From: Candidatus Vecturithrix granuli
GTDB taxonomy: Bacteria > Moduliflexota > Moduliflexia > Moduliflexales > Moduliflexaceae
Assembly (NCBI GenBank): GCA_000739535.1
Contig: DF820463.1
Span: 544,727 to 603,350, forward strand
Direction of reading: 5' to 3'
Length of the DNA stretch: 58,624 nt
Shown: positions 31,308 through 40,176 of the stretch, piece by piece
Layout: the number at the start of each line of letters is the position of its first letter
How positions within the stretch are numbered: the first letter of the stretch is position 1
The notes under the pieces: model-generated
Databases searched by the model: none
What the model saw: the letters and a program-made list of their open reading frames with translations, nothing else
Told to the model about the DNA's origin: nothing
Made by a program: the position numbers and the translations under genes

Positions 31308-31630
31308 TATCCTTGATTTCTCCAGTTTTCATGCATACGATAGCTAACAATATTATTATCCAGGTGACTGCACACCATGAAAAATGGCGTTGATGATCGC
31401 TTGTGCCTTATGACATATTTCTGACCGTATTTCTCGTTGGTGTCAAGTTTTTTTTTCGGGGCGACGCGCCGCAAAAACGACGAGCGACCTGTCTCTATTT
31501 CCCGTCGTCTTGACATTTTTTCAGCCTTCTGGCATTGCAACTTGAAAAGAAAGTTGACAGGATTCCTATCGCTTATCAATACTATCTTCTGCCATAGGAA
31601 GAAAGAAAAAAGGCTAACCATTATTTCATA
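31308..31630. other. Intergenic region without a recognisable gene
   Basis: This stretch lies between the divergent split nuclease-like gene and pgm. It should contain both promoters. I see no convincing coding sequence, long repeat or RNA gene in it. Confidence 0.5.
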
Positions 31631-31644
31631 AGGAGGGAGAGCGT

Positions 31645-33300
31645 ATGAGCATACATGAATTCGCAGGCAAACCGGCGCCGCGGGAGTTGCTGGTGAATAT
31701 CCCCCGCTTAATGACCGCCTATTACATGTACACGCCGGATATCAGCGATCCGACCCAACAAGTCGCATTTGGCACGTCAGGGCATCGCGGCACATCCATG
31801 AAAAAGAGTTTTAATGAAGTCCATATTCTGGCGATTGCGCAGGCGCTCTGTGAGTATCGCCAGGTCCAGGGCACCAAGGGGCCATTATTTATCGGCATGG
31901 ATACGCACGCCCTGTCTGAAGCAGCCCTGGCAACGGCTGTGGAAGTGTTTGCCGCCAATAAGGTGGATATTATGCTGCAGCGCGGATTGGGCTACACGCC
32001 CACGCCCGTAATTTCACACGCCATTCTGACCTATAATCGGGGTAAAAACTCCGGTCTGGCCGACGGCGTGGTGATCACCCCTTCGCACAATCCTCCGAGC
32101 GACGGCGGATTCAAATATAACCCTCCTTCCGGGGGCCCGGCCGATACCAGCATCACCAAAGTGATTCAGAACCGCGCCAATGAGATTCTGCGCAACGGCT
32201 TGCAAGGTGTCAAACGCGTGCCGTTTGAACAAGCCCTCAAGGCTGAAACCACGCACGAACACGATTATGTGACTCCTTACGTTGAAGACTTGCAGCAGGT
32301 GATTGACATGCCGGCTATTGCCTCTGCCGGATTACACATCGGCGTTGACCCAATGGGCGGGGCTGGCGTGGCCTTCTGGCAGCCCATCGCTGAACGCTAC
32401 CACCTCAACCTGGAAGTCGTGAATCCGTACATCGATCCGACGTTTGCGTTTATGACGGTGGACAAAGATGGCAAAATCCGCATGGATTGTTCTTCCCCTT
32501 ATGCCATGGCCGGATTAATCAGCCTGAAAGATCAGTTTGACATCGCCTTTGGCAACGACCCGGATTACGACCGGCACGGCATTGTCACCAAAAGCGCGGG
32601 GCTGATGAATCCGAATCATTACCTGGCTGTGGCGGTCTGGTATCTGTTCCAGCACCGTCCAAATTGGCGTCAGGATGCAGCCATCGGTAAAACCCTGGTC
32701 TCCAGTTCGATGATTGACCGCGTGGCGGCTCATCTGGGGCGCAAACTTTCGGAAGTGCCGGTCGGGTTCAAATGGTTTGTGGATGGCTTGCTTGACGGCT
32801 CTTACGGCTTTGGCGGCGAAGAAAGCGCGGGGGCTTCCTTTTTGCGTCTGGATGGTACAGTCTGGACGACCGATAAAGACGGCATCATTCTCGATCTGCT
32901 AGCGGCTGAGATTACCGCGAAAACCGGCAAAGATCCGGCGGAACATTACAAAGCCCTTGAGGCGCAATTCGGCAGCCCGGTGTATGAACGCATGGACGCG
33001 GCTGCGAATCCGTCTCAAAAAGCTGCGTTGGGGAATCTTTCGCCGGAGATGGTTGAGGCCAGCGCAATGGCCGGCGAGCCGATTCTTGCCAAACTGACGC
33101 ACGCGCCGGGCAATAATGCCGCCATCGGCGGTTTAAAAGTGGTCACGGAAAATGGCTGGTTTGCAGCCAGACCTTCAGGCACAGAAGACATTTACAAAAT
33201 TTACGCCGAGAGCTTTAAGGGGCCGGAACATTTGCAGCAAATTCAGCAAGAAGCGCAGACCATTGTGAATGCTGCGTTTAAAGCCGCAGGTGTGGTGTAG
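31645..33300 (+). CDS. pgm: Phosphoglucomutase (alpha-D-glucose phosphate specific)
   Basis: This protein of 551 residues interconverts glucose-1-phosphate and glucose-6-phosphate. It has [17 protein letters not shown] near residue 42, the phosphoserine loop [22 protein letters not shown], the metal-binding loop [13 protein letters not shown], the sugar-binding loop [13 protein letters not shown] and the phosphate-binding [16 protein letters not shown]. This is the full length of the Pgm family. The start follows AAGGAGGGAGAGCGT, a strong site. It appears to be a single-gene unit, although the methyltransferase gene starts only 18 bases after its stop. Confidence 0.96.
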   Translation: MSIHEFAGKPAPRELLVNIPRLMTAYYMYTPDISDPTQQVAFGTSGHRGTSMKKSFNEVHILAIAQALCEYRQVQGTKGPLFIGMDTHALSEAALATAVEVFAANKVDIMLQRGLGYTPTPVISHAILTYNRGKNSGLADGVVITPSHNPPSDGGFKYNPPSGGPADTSITKVIQNRANEILRNGLQGVKRVPFEQALKAETTHEHDYVTPYVEDLQQVIDMPAIASAGLHIGVDPMGGAGVAFWQPIAERYHLNLEVVNPYIDPTFAFMTVDKDGKIRMDCSSPYAMAGLISLKDQFDIAFGNDPDYDRHGIVTKSAGLMNPNHYLAVAVWYLFQHRPNWRQDAAIGKTLVSSSMIDRVAAHLGRKLSEVPVGFKWFVDGLLDGSYGFGGEESAGASFLRLDGTVWTTDKDGIILDLLAAEITAKTGKDPAEHYKALEAQFGSPVYERMDAAANPSQKAALGNLSPEMVEASAMAGEPILAKLTHAPGNNAAIGGLKVVTENGWFAARPSGTEDIYKIYAESFKGPEHLQQIQQEAQTIVNAAFKAAGVV

Positions 33301-33318
33301 ATAACCACAAATACTACG

Positions 33319-34167
33319 ATGGAACAGAAAACAGTTGCATATCAGATTGAACCGCTCGCGCAGAACATTCAGGATGTCCGTTCACGCCATGAAGCCAACC
33401 GGGTAAGTTGGAACCAGGGGGCGCAGCGCTACACGGAAGAATTGGAAGACACGATTGAATTTTTACGCGCCGGAAACAGCAGCCTGCATCCGGTTGAACG
33501 CCGAAATCTGGGAGATTTGCGAGCATGGTGCCGCACGGCGATACATTTGCAGTGCGCTTCCGGCCGGGATACGCTCTCTCTCTGGAATGAAGGCGTGTCA
33601 CGAGTAATTGGCGTGGATATTTCCGATGTGCATATTGCCAACGCTCGACGTATAACCGAAGTACTTCAAGCGCCGGCTATTTGGTATCGCTGTGATGTGC
33701 TCGATACCCCGCATGAGCTTGATGGCATCGCCAGCCTGGTATATACCGGCCGGGGGGCGTTGTGCTGGCTGCACGATCTGAATCGGTGGGCCGACGTCAT
33801 TTTTCGCTTGCTGACATCAGGAGGCGTCGTGCATATTCTTGATGATCACCCGCTGACCTGGTTGTTCGATCCCAAGCAAGCGACCTTTATCTATTCTGGC
33901 TTCGATTATTTTGCGCATAGCGAGTCGTCTCAGGGCTGGTCGCCGAATTACATCGGCGATATAGGAATTCCTGTACCACAGCAAGCGCGGAAGTTCGAAC
34001 GCTTATGGCCGATTGCAGAGGTTTTTCAGACGCTGCAACGAGCAGGATTGACCATTGAATATTTGGGAGAGCACCCGGACGCCTATTGGGATTGCTTTCC
34101 CCATCTGAAGCCGGAATTGATCGGGCGCATTCCCATGACTTTTTCGCTTCTGGCGCGAAAGCCGTAG
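33319..34167 (+). CDS. SAM-dependent methyltransferase, class I
   Basis: This protein of 282 residues has motif I AIHLQCASGRDTLSLWNEG, motif II RVIGVDISDVHIANARR and SLVYTGRGALCWLHDLNRWADVIFRLLTSGGVVHILD. It is a small-molecule type Rossmann methyltransferase. The first 70 residues form a helical cap (VRSRHEANRVSWNQGAQRYTEELED). The substrate is not evident. It follows pgm after 18 bases in the same direction, with no clear ribosome-binding site, so it may depend on pgm translation. Confidence 0.88.
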   Translation: MEQKTVAYQIEPLAQNIQDVRSRHEANRVSWNQGAQRYTEELEDTIEFLRAGNSSLHPVERRNLGDLRAWCRTAIHLQCASGRDTLSLWNEGVSRVIGVDISDVHIANARRITEVLQAPAIWYRCDVLDTPHELDGIASLVYTGRGALCWLHDLNRWADVIFRLLTSGGVVHILDDHPLTWLFDPKQATFIYSGFDYFAHSESSQGWSPNYIGDIGIPVPQQARKFERLWPIAEVFQTLQRAGLTIEYLGEHPDAYWDCFPHLKPELIGRIPMTFSLLARKP

Positions 34168-34192
34168 CTGCGCTGCCATAAGAAAAGTTTGC

Positions 34193-34996
34193 ATGAACAT
34201 CATGACAAAACAACGAATTAAACAACTTGCCAATAATCCGCAGTTTATCCCGGATATTTACAACTATTGCGACCGTTGGTGCGAACGCTGCCCGTTTACC
34301 ACGCGCTGCCTGAATTTTGCTCTGAGCGAGGAACAATTTGCAGAACCGGAATCCCGCGATATTTACAATAAGCTTTTCTGGCAGCGCTTGTCAGAAATGT
34401 TTCGCTTAACGCGCGAAATGTTGGAAGATACCTTGCGGATGGAAGGAATCGAGCTTGATGCGCGCGATCGTGAGGCGGCAAAGGAAGAAGAACTGCTCAA
34501 ACAGCAGGCTGCCCGCCAAAATGATTGCGCTCGCGCTTCCAAAGCTTATGGGGATCTGGTGGATAAATGGTTTGATGAAAATAACGAAATTCTCCAGGAA
34601 CAGCGCCAGGTGTTGCGGGACAGGCTGCAGTTCGATCCGACTGACGCCGCGTGCCTGGATAAAGCCGCCGGTTTTGAAGATGTGCTCGAAATCATCCGCT
34701 GGTACCAGCACCAGATCTATGTGAAACTCATGCGGGCAATTTCAGGCCGTGCCAGTGAAGAGATGTTCCCGGAAGATGACTTGCCAAAAGATTCCGATGG
34801 TTCCGCAAAGGTGGCGTTAATAGGCATTGACCGCTCAATTTCGGCCTGGATGGCGTTACGGAATTTCCTGCCGGAATGCAAAGATGAGTTAATTGATGTC
34901 TTGGTTCAGCTTGATCGGCTGCGGCGGCAGATTGAGCGCGATTTCCCTGACGCCAGATCCTTTGTGCGGCCTGGTTTTGATGAAATACATGCCTGA
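34193..34996 (+). CDS. Hypothetical protein with N-terminal four-Cys motif
   Basis: This protein of 267 residues (or 264 from the ATG at 34202) has a cluster YNYCDRWCERCPFTTRCLNF near residues 23-42, a C-x3-C-x2-C-x5-C arrangement that looks like a metal site. The rest is mostly helical and charged (EEELLKQQAARQNDCARASKAYGDLVDKWF). I do not recognise a named family, though similar conserved hypothetical proteins with this Cys motif exist. It follows the methyltransferase gene in the same direction. Confidence 0.75.
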   Translation: MNIMTKQRIKQLANNPQFIPDIYNYCDRWCERCPFTTRCLNFALSEEQFAEPESRDIYNKLFWQRLSEMFRLTREMLEDTLRMEGIELDARDREAAKEEELLKQQAARQNDCARASKAYGDLVDKWFDENNEILQEQRQVLRDRLQFDPTDAACLDKAAGFEDVLEIIRWYQHQIYVKLMRAISGRASEEMFPEDDLPKDSDGSAKVALIGIDRSISAWMALRNFLPECKDELIDVLVQLDRLRRQIERDFPDARSFVRPGFDEIHA

Positions 34997-35016
34997 GTAA
35001 AGGTTTTCAGGTATCC

Positions 35017-35050
35017 TAAAAACCGGGTTTCTTGAAGAAACCCGGTTTTT
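35017..35050. terminator. Terminator-like hairpin, family C
   Basis: AAAAACCGGGTTTCTTG and AAGAAACCCGGTTTTT form a hairpin with a T-run after the Cys-motif gene. Confidence 0.75.
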
Positions 35051-35075
35051 CTGCCTGAGAATTGCTATAACTGTG

Positions 35076-35498
35076 ATGATTCAAGTGACTGACGATATTC
35101 ACATTGATGAACAGACCATACAGGAAGATTTTATCCGCGCGTCCGGCCCTGGCGGACAGAATGTCAATAAAGTCTCGACCGCCGTCCAACTGCGTTTTGA
35201 TGTGCGGCAGGCTGGGTTGCCCGACCCTGTGCGCCAGCGTCTGGAACAATTGGCCGGGAAACGTCTGACTGAGGAGGGTGTGCTGATTCTTGACGCCCGG
35301 CGCTTTCGGTCCCAGGAACGCAATCGAGAAGATGCGTTGGAGCGACTGTTGAACCTCATTCGTAAGGCCGCGCAACCGCCAACTCCGCGCCGTAAAACCA
35401 GGCCGCCCCAGGTTGTCAAGGAACGCCGCTTAGATTCAAAACGGCATCGCGGAAAGATCAAAAAGATGCGCCGGATTAATCCGCATATTGAAGAGTAG
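35076..35498 (+). CDS. arfB: ArfB-like peptidyl-tRNA hydrolase (class I release-factor domain)
   Basis: This protein of 140 residues has the catalytic FIRASGPGGQNVNKVSTAVQLRF with the GGQ motif, and lacks the codon-recognition domains of RF1/RF2. The C-terminal tail is strongly basic (RRKTRPPQVVKERRLDSKRHRGKIKKMRR), as in ArfB/YaeJ where it enters the empty mRNA channel of stalled ribosomes. It would release peptides from non-stop complexes. Start may be the GTG at 35073 or ATG at 35076; no clear ribosome-binding site separates them. Confidence 0.92.
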   Translation: MIQVTDDIHIDEQTIQEDFIRASGPGGQNVNKVSTAVQLRFDVRQAGLPDPVRQRLEQLAGKRLTEEGVLILDARRFRSQERNREDALERLLNLIRKAAQPPTPRRKTRPPQVVKERRLDSKRHRGKIKKMRRINPHIEE

Positions 35499-35529
35499 CG
35501 CGAAATACCATTGAAGCAATGAGAATCAG

Positions 35530-35586
35530 GTTTGTAGTAGCCGCTTCAGCGGCGTGATGAAACGCTAAAGCGTTCACTACGAACGT
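35530..35586. repeat. Family D double hairpin
   Basis: GTTTGTAGTAGCCGCTTCAG with CGGC, then AACGCTAAAGCGTT and CACTACGAAC. Two hairpins are enclosed by outer complementary ends. It ends just before the pepP ribosome-binding site. Confidence 0.75.
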
Positions 35587-35606
35587 AGATGTGCAAAGGA
35601 GGCAGG

Positions 35607-37382
35607 ATGAACGTACAGGAAAGAATTAAAGCCCTGCGAGAGTTGATGCAGCAGCACAATATAGATGCCTGGATTGCGCCCAGTGCGGATCCGCACCAGA
35701 GTGAATACCCCGCCGAGTGCTGGAAATCCCGCGCCTGGATTTCGGGATTTACCGGGTCGGCCGGAACGGTGGTTATTACTCAGAAAAAGGCGGGTTTATG
35801 GACTGATTCACGCTATTATTTGCAGGCTGATCGGGAATTAGCCGGCTCAGGAATCGCCTTGTTTAAAATCGGTCAACCCGATACACCGTCGTATAGCGAT
35901 TGGCTCGCTCAGGAATTACGTGAACACGCGGTCATTGGCTTTGATGGACAGATATTTTCCGCGGCACAGGGGGAGCAACTGCAAAAAGCCGTGTCCGCGA
36001 AACAAATTCAATTGGTTTATCAACAAGATCTTATTGCGCAGATCTGGCAAGATCGCCCGGCCATGCCTGCGAAACCGGTGATGATGTTGGAGCTGGAATT
36101 TGCCGGAGAATCGAGAGCATCCAAAGTTGCTCGGATACGCGAACGCTTGCAAAGAGCCGGTTCTGATGCGCACTTCATTTCGGCGTTGGATGACATTGCC
36201 TGGATGTTCAACATCCGCGGGAGCGATGTCGAATACAATCCGGTGACGATTGCTTACACGTATATTTCTCAGGATGAAGTGCGCTTATTTATTGATTCGA
36301 CCAAGCTTTCGGCGGAGGTGCAGGCGACTCTGCGGCGCGACAACGTGGTATTTTCCGAATATGAGGAGGTCTGGGCATTTTTACAGAAACTTCCGCAGGG
36401 AACAAGGATCCTGATCGATCCGGAGAAAACCTCGCTGGCGGTCAAAGACGTGCTCAGCCAGCATTGCACTATCAAAGAAGAGCAAAACATCGCCTTTACG
36501 CTCAAAGCGCAGAAAAATGAGATTGAAGTGCAAGGCATCCGTCATGCTCATGTACGCGACGGCGTGGCGATGGTCAAATGGCTCTACTGGCTGGATCAAC
36601 ACATTGACAAAGAGGAATACACGGAATACACGGTAGTTAATTCCTTACACGATTTGAGGAGTCAGCAGCAGCATTTTCAAGGGCTGAGTTTTCATCCGAT
36701 TGCCGGGTATCAAGCGAACGCTGCACTTTGCCATTATCGTCCTGAACCGAAAACCGCGCTGAAAATCCGACCCGAAGGAATTTTGCTGGTTGATTCCGGC
36801 GGTCAATATCTGGATGGCACCACCGACATTACGCGCACTATCGCGCTATCAGCCCCAACTGCGCAGCAAAAACAGGATTTCACGCTGGTGTTGAAAGGTA
36901 ATATTGCGTTGTCTCTGGCAAAGTTTCCGAAAGGCACAACTGGCGCGCAGCTTGACATCCTGGCCAGGCAGGCGTTATGGAATCATGGGTGCAATTACGG
37001 ACATGGCACCGGACATGGCATCGGACATTTTCTGAACGTCCATGAAGGGCCGCAACGGATTCATGTCAATAATTATGTGCCCTTAGAATTGGGCATGGTC
37101 TGCTCCAATGAACCCGGTCTATATCGTACTGACCAGTATGGAATTAGAATTGAGAACACCATTGTGGTTGTTCCGGCCGAAACAACGGAATTTGATACCT
37201 TTTATCAGTTTGAAACCGTGAGCCTGTGCCCCATCGATCTTGATTTGATTGAAGCATCCTTGTTGAGCCAGGCAGAAAGAGCCTGGTTGAATGCCTATCA
37301 CCAGCGCGTGTATGATACGCTCTCGCCATTTTTGAACAAAGAGGAATGCGCCTGGCTGCGACGTGAAACGCGAGCAATTTGA
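35607..37382 (+). CDS. pepP: Aminopeptidase P family (Xaa-Pro aminopeptidase)
   Basis: This protein of 591 residues removes N-terminal residues preceding proline, using two metal ions. The three-domain layout matches the long (eukaryote-like, about 600-residue) form. Two creatinase N-type domains come first (MNVQERIKALRELMQQHNID...). The catalytic domain has LLVDSGGQYLDGTTDITRTI (two Asp ligands), GTGHGIGHFLNVHEGP (His) and SNEPGLYRTDQYGIRIENT (two Glu ligands). The C-terminal domain ends LNKEECAWLRRETRAI. The start is set by AAGGAGGCAGG before the ATG at 35607. Confidence 0.93.
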   Translation: MNVQERIKALRELMQQHNIDAWIAPSADPHQSEYPAECWKSRAWISGFTGSAGTVVITQKKAGLWTDSRYYLQADRELAGSGIALFKIGQPDTPSYSDWLAQELREHAVIGFDGQIFSAAQGEQLQKAVSAKQIQLVYQQDLIAQIWQDRPAMPAKPVMMLELEFAGESRASKVARIRERLQRAGSDAHFISALDDIAWMFNIRGSDVEYNPVTIAYTYISQDEVRLFIDSTKLSAEVQATLRRDNVVFSEYEEVWAFLQKLPQGTRILIDPEKTSLAVKDVLSQHCTIKEEQNIAFTLKAQKNEIEVQGIRHAHVRDGVAMVKWLYWLDQHIDKEEYTEYTVVNSLHDLRSQQQHFQGLSFHPIAGYQANAALCHYRPEPKTALKIRPEGILLVDSGGQYLDGTTDITRTIALSAPTAQQKQDFTLVLKGNIALSLAKFPKGTTGAQLDILARQALWNHGCNYGHGTGHGIGHFLNVHEGPQRIHVNNYVPLELGMVCSNEPGLYRTDQYGIRIENTIVVVPAETTEFDTFYQFETVSLCPIDLDLIEASLLSQAERAWLNAYHQRVYDTLSPFLNKEECAWLRRETRAI

Positions 37383-37399
37383 CGGCGCCTCGAACATCT

Positions 37400-37487
37400 A
37401 TGCCTGGACATTAATGTCCAGGCTCAACTTGAAAATAGTCTCAAGCCTGATAGAGAATACCCGAGATTTTTCAAAGACTCGGGTGTT
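37400..37487. repeat. Two hairpins after pepP
   Basis: GCCTGGACATTAATGTCCAGGC is one hairpin (about 37400-37422). ACCCGAGATTTTTCAAAGACTCGGGT is another at 37459-37484 and could serve as the pepP terminator. Confidence 0.6.
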
Positions 37488-37605
37488 ACATAACCAACTT
37501 ACAGCATGACAGTGACGTGAGTTCGGGATAAGAAAATACATGTTTTCAGCCCCAGAAGGCAACATCTCGGTAGTCATCTCACGTTATTTTCACTTTGTCA
37601 AATTT

Positions 37606-37713
37606 GGAGAACTACAAGGAAAAAAGATAAGAAAAGGATGTTCTGGGGAGGGACATCGATCATCAAAAAAATCTATCCTTCTTCTTATCTCTTCTCCTTG
37701 TAGTTCCCCAAAC
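37606..37713. repeat. Large family B hairpin (leader of serine hydrolase)
   Basis: GAGAACTACAAGGAAAAAAG with ATAAGAAAAGGAT faces ATCCTTCTTCTTATCTC with TCCTTGTAGTTCCC. The arms are about 35 bases. It ends about 17 bases before the start of the serine hydrolase gene. Confidence 0.75.
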
Positions 37714-37729
37714 ACGGCAAAGTAAAATT

Positions 37730-38752
37730 ATGAGCGCAATGGAAAAAAATGTACAAGACCTGATACATAAATTAGAACAAACAGCTTTGAAAACAGAGTT
37801 CTCGGGAGTTATTTCGCTATTTGAAGATACGGGCAGTCTTTACAATAAAGCCTTTGGATACAGAGACGTGAAAAACAAGCTGCCGAATACGACCAATACA
37901 AGATTTGGGATTGCCTCCGGGACAAAGGTCTTTACAGCGTTGGGAATTGGCAAGCTGATTGACCAGGGGGTAATCTCGCTGGGAACGACTATCAGGGAAA
38001 TTGATCAAAAGTATGTGACATTTATTGACGAATACGCGACAATTCAGCATTTGCTGACGCATACCTCTGGAATCTATGATTATTACGACGAGGAGATACA
38101 TCAGGACGTTGATAACTTTTTCGTTGAAATCCCGTGGTGCGAATTGGAAACACCGTCAGACTATTATCCCTTATTTAAAAACAAGGTCATGAAGTTTCAC
38201 CCCGGCGAGCGGTTTTCTTATTCTAATGGTGGCTATGTCTTTTTGGGGATGCTTATCGAAAAATTATCGGGCATGCTCTATCGAAATTTTGTCCAGGAGC
38301 ATGTCTTGAAAGCCGCCGATATGCCCAATTCCGGTTTTTACGCCTTTAATGACCTGCCTGAAGACACCGCTATCGGCTATCTGGAGGACCGGAAAACGAC
38401 AAATATCTATCATCTTCCGATAAGAGGCGGCGGAGACGGGGGGATGTACACCACGACAGAGGATCTGTGTTCTTTTTGGCACAAGTTGTTTTCCAATAAG
38501 ATCCTTTCCAGGGAACTCACGGCAATCTATTTGAATACCCATTGGACATTTAACGACACGGACGGATATGGCTGTGGGATCTATAAACGCATTGATAACA
38601 GCATGTTCTCGATTGTGGGTGGTGACGCCGGGGTTGGTTTTTATTCCAGCTACCTCGTACAAGAACAATTGACGATCAACATTCTTTCAAATATTACAGA
38701 CGGAGAAAATGCCATAAGAGATATTGTCATAGATTTTTTTTCTAACGGCTGA
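37730..38752 (+). CDS. Beta-lactamase-related serine hydrolase (class C fold)
   Basis: This protein of 340 residues has the penicillin-binding fold. The catalytic SxxK is S63-K66 in ASGTKVFTALG, the second motif is YSNGGYVFLGMLIE (Y-x-N), and the third is a Gly-rich GGGDGGMYTT. LLTHTSGIYDYY and YPLFKNKVMKFHPGERFSYSNGG are typical of the esterase/peptidase branch (PF00144). There is no signal peptide, so it is probably cytoplasmic. Substrate is unknown, and resistance to beta-lactams cannot be concluded from the fold. Confidence 0.9.
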   Translation: MSAMEKNVQDLIHKLEQTALKTEFSGVISLFEDTGSLYNKAFGYRDVKNKLPNTTNTRFGIASGTKVFTALGIGKLIDQGVISLGTTIREIDQKYVTFIDEYATIQHLLTHTSGIYDYYDEEIHQDVDNFFVEIPWCELETPSDYYPLFKNKVMKFHPGERFSYSNGGYVFLGMLIEKLSGMLYRNFVQEHVLKAADMPNSGFYAFNDLPEDTAIGYLEDRKTTNIYHLPIRGGGDGGMYTTTEDLCSFWHKLFSNKILSRELTAIYLNTHWTFNDTDGYGCGIYKRIDNSMFSIVGGDAGVGFYSSYLVQEQLTINILSNITDGENAIRDIVIDFFSNG

Positions 38753-38814
38753 TAACCAAATAGGGGAAAAATGAAAATTATACGCGGTGTACGGAATTGA
38801 ATTATAAAAAAAAC

Positions 38815-38842
38815 TTGACATAAATAAAGTACTTTGTATAAT
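38815..38842 (+). promoter_or_regulatory. Sigma70-type promoter overlapped by AAAGTACTTT palindrome
   Basis: TTGACA (38815-38820) and TATAAT (38837-38842) are consensus boxes with a 16-base spacer. The spacer contains the perfect palindrome AAAGTACTTT (38826-38835). A repressor bound there would block RNA polymerase. It drives the winged-helix regulator at 38965. The same palindrome next to TATAAT recurs at 40131. Confidence 0.8.
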
Positions 38843-38964
38843 AAAGTTAAAATAGCAAAAGAGACCCGTGGAAACTGTAGAATCTTCGTTATCACGAATG
38901 AGATTGGAAGGTGAGCATATTTGTGGTGGGATCGTCAAATAGATGAATACGGGGAGGGAGGAGC

Positions 38965-39264
38965 ATGAATCCGGCAGAATTGAATAAAGTGATCCATGAA
39001 CGGGTCAGATTGGCAATTATGTCGGCGCTGGTGACTCGTGGCAGACTGACCTTCCCTGAGTTAAAGGAAATGCTCGACGTGACCGACGGCAATCTGAGTG
39101 TGCATGCCGCGCTGCTTGAAAAGCATGGCTTGATCCGCATAGACAAAGATTTTCATGGCAAGAAACCTCGCACTACCTTCTCAATTACCGAGGAAGGACG
39201 CCGACAATTTCAGGAATATATCGTAGAACTGGAACGAATGCTGGCTCAGGTGAAGAAAGCGTAG
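38965..39264 (+). CDS. Winged-helix regulator (HTH_34/MarR-like)
   Basis: This protein of 99 residues is a single winged helix: HERVRLAIMSALVTRGRLTFPELKEMLDVTDGNLSVHAALLEKHGLIRIDK, a wing KDFHGKKPRTTFSITEEG, and a dimerising C-terminal helix. This is the PF13601 type of small regulator, usually beside a membrane-protein gene. The start follows GGGAGGGAGGAGC. It probably binds the AAAGTACTTT palindrome in its own promoter and in that of the operon at 40177. Confidence 0.9.
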   Translation: MNPAELNKVIHERVRLAIMSALVTRGRLTFPELKEMLDVTDGNLSVHAALLEKHGLIRIDKDFHGKKPRTTFSITEEGRRQFQEYIVELERMLAQVKKA

Positions 39265-39282
39265 GTCTTTGTGGAATCGCCT

Positions 39283-39320
39283 TAAAGAACTACAAGAATG
39301 AGGAATAAGCAAGAATTTTG
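39283..39320. repeat. Family B arm, half element
   Basis: AAAGAACTACAAGAATGAGG with AATAAGCAAGAAT matches the left arm of the 44988-45054 hairpin. The right arm is missing. Confidence 0.5.
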
Positions 39321-39375
39321 TGATTTCCGCTGATAACAGCAGTTTTCGTCAAACAAAAGTCAATGGAGGTGAAAT

Positions 39376-39999
39376 ATGGGAATAGCTGATATTGAAAAGG
39401 ATCTTAAATTTATTCGCCAGACCATGGAATCGTCGTCGCGCTATACGAATGTTCCGGCTTCCGGGTATCTGGCGGCCGGCTTCCTAGGACTGATCGGCGT
39501 CTGGGGGACATATCTGTTGTTAGGGGATCATAAAATCCTGAACATCACCTTGATTACTCCGAAAGATATTCAGCGATTGATGTTACTCTGGCTGTTGGTG
39601 TTTGTGTCAGCTCTGAGTGTTGTCATGTTTTGCGCCTGGCATAAAGCTCGCAAACATGGGCACTCTGCCTGGAATTCCCTGGCCGCGCGCATGTTCCTGT
39701 CGCAGACCCCTGTGATCTTTGTCGCGGGTGTGCTCAGCGTGGCCTTGACCAGAGAAGGCTATCTGGATCTTATTCCGGGAGTTTGGCTGGGAATCTATGG
39801 GACGATCTTATATTCCTTCTCCTATTTCACCGGAGTTGAACACAAAATCGAAGGCGCGGCGTTTATCGCGCTTGGCACGCTTGTGCTCTTTGTACAGGGC
39901 AAAATCGGCTTGTTTTTGATGGGACTCGGTTTTGGAGGAATCCACCTGGTTGCAGGCTGTTGGAGGCTTTTCTTAGAGAGGCAATGCTATCGGAAGTAG
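39376..39999 (+). CDS. Hypothetical membrane protein linked to winged-helix regulator
   Basis: This protein of 207 residues has about five to six transmembrane segments (GYLAAGFLGLIGVWGTYLLL, LMLLWLLVFVSALSVVMFC, FLSQTPVIFVAGVLSVAL, LIPGVWLGIYGTILYSFSYF, FIALGTLVLFVQGKIGLFLMG). The start follows TGGAGGTGAAAT. Proteins of this shape commonly follow HTH_34 regulators in many bacteria, but their function is unknown to me. It is co-directional with the regulator 112 bases upstream. Confidence 0.8.
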   Translation: MGIADIEKDLKFIRQTMESSSRYTNVPASGYLAAGFLGLIGVWGTYLLLGDHKILNITLITPKDIQRLMLLWLLVFVSALSVVMFCAWHKARKHGHSAWNSLAARMFLSQTPVIFVAGVLSVALTREGYLDLIPGVWLGIYGTILYSFSYFTGVEHKIEGAAFIALGTLVLFVQGKIGLFLMGLGFGGIHLVAGCWRLFLERQCYRK

Positions 40000-40033
40000 T
40001 CACTCCTTGTGGTTACAGGGTTGTTTCTCCTCA

Positions 40034-40086
40034 TCTCGACTTCGCTCGATGAGCGGAATGCCGGACGTCGAGCGGAGTCGAGACGG
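40034..40086. repeat. Hairpin with family F core
   Basis: CATCTCGACTTCGCTCGATG and GTCGAGCGGAGTCGAGACG are imperfect complements. The core matches that of the TA-flanked elements at 3172 and 52912 but the TATAGC ends are absent. Confidence 0.6.
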
Positions 40087-40117
40087 CATCTATCAATGAT
40101 ATTATTTTTTTATTTTA

Positions 40118-40147
40118 TACTTTGTAAAATAAAGTACTTTATATAAT
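40118..40147 (+). promoter_or_regulatory. Promoter with AAAGTACTTT palindrome (operon 40177-43932)
   Basis: AAAGTACTTT (40131-40140) is followed immediately by ATATAAT (-10 box 40142-40147). The half site TACTTT also occurs at 40118-40123, giving TACTTT-N7-AAAGTA. The layout around the -10 box matches the promoter at 38815, so both units are probably controlled by the winged-helix regulator at 38965. Confidence 0.7.
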
Positions 40148-40176
40148 TTTAAACCATTCATAGCAAAAAGGAGGTT

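Noticed and set aside
37730-38752. Beta-lactam resistance gene
   Set aside because: The fold is shared by esterases and peptidases, there is no signal peptide, and the third motif is not a classical KTG, so resistance cannot be inferred.
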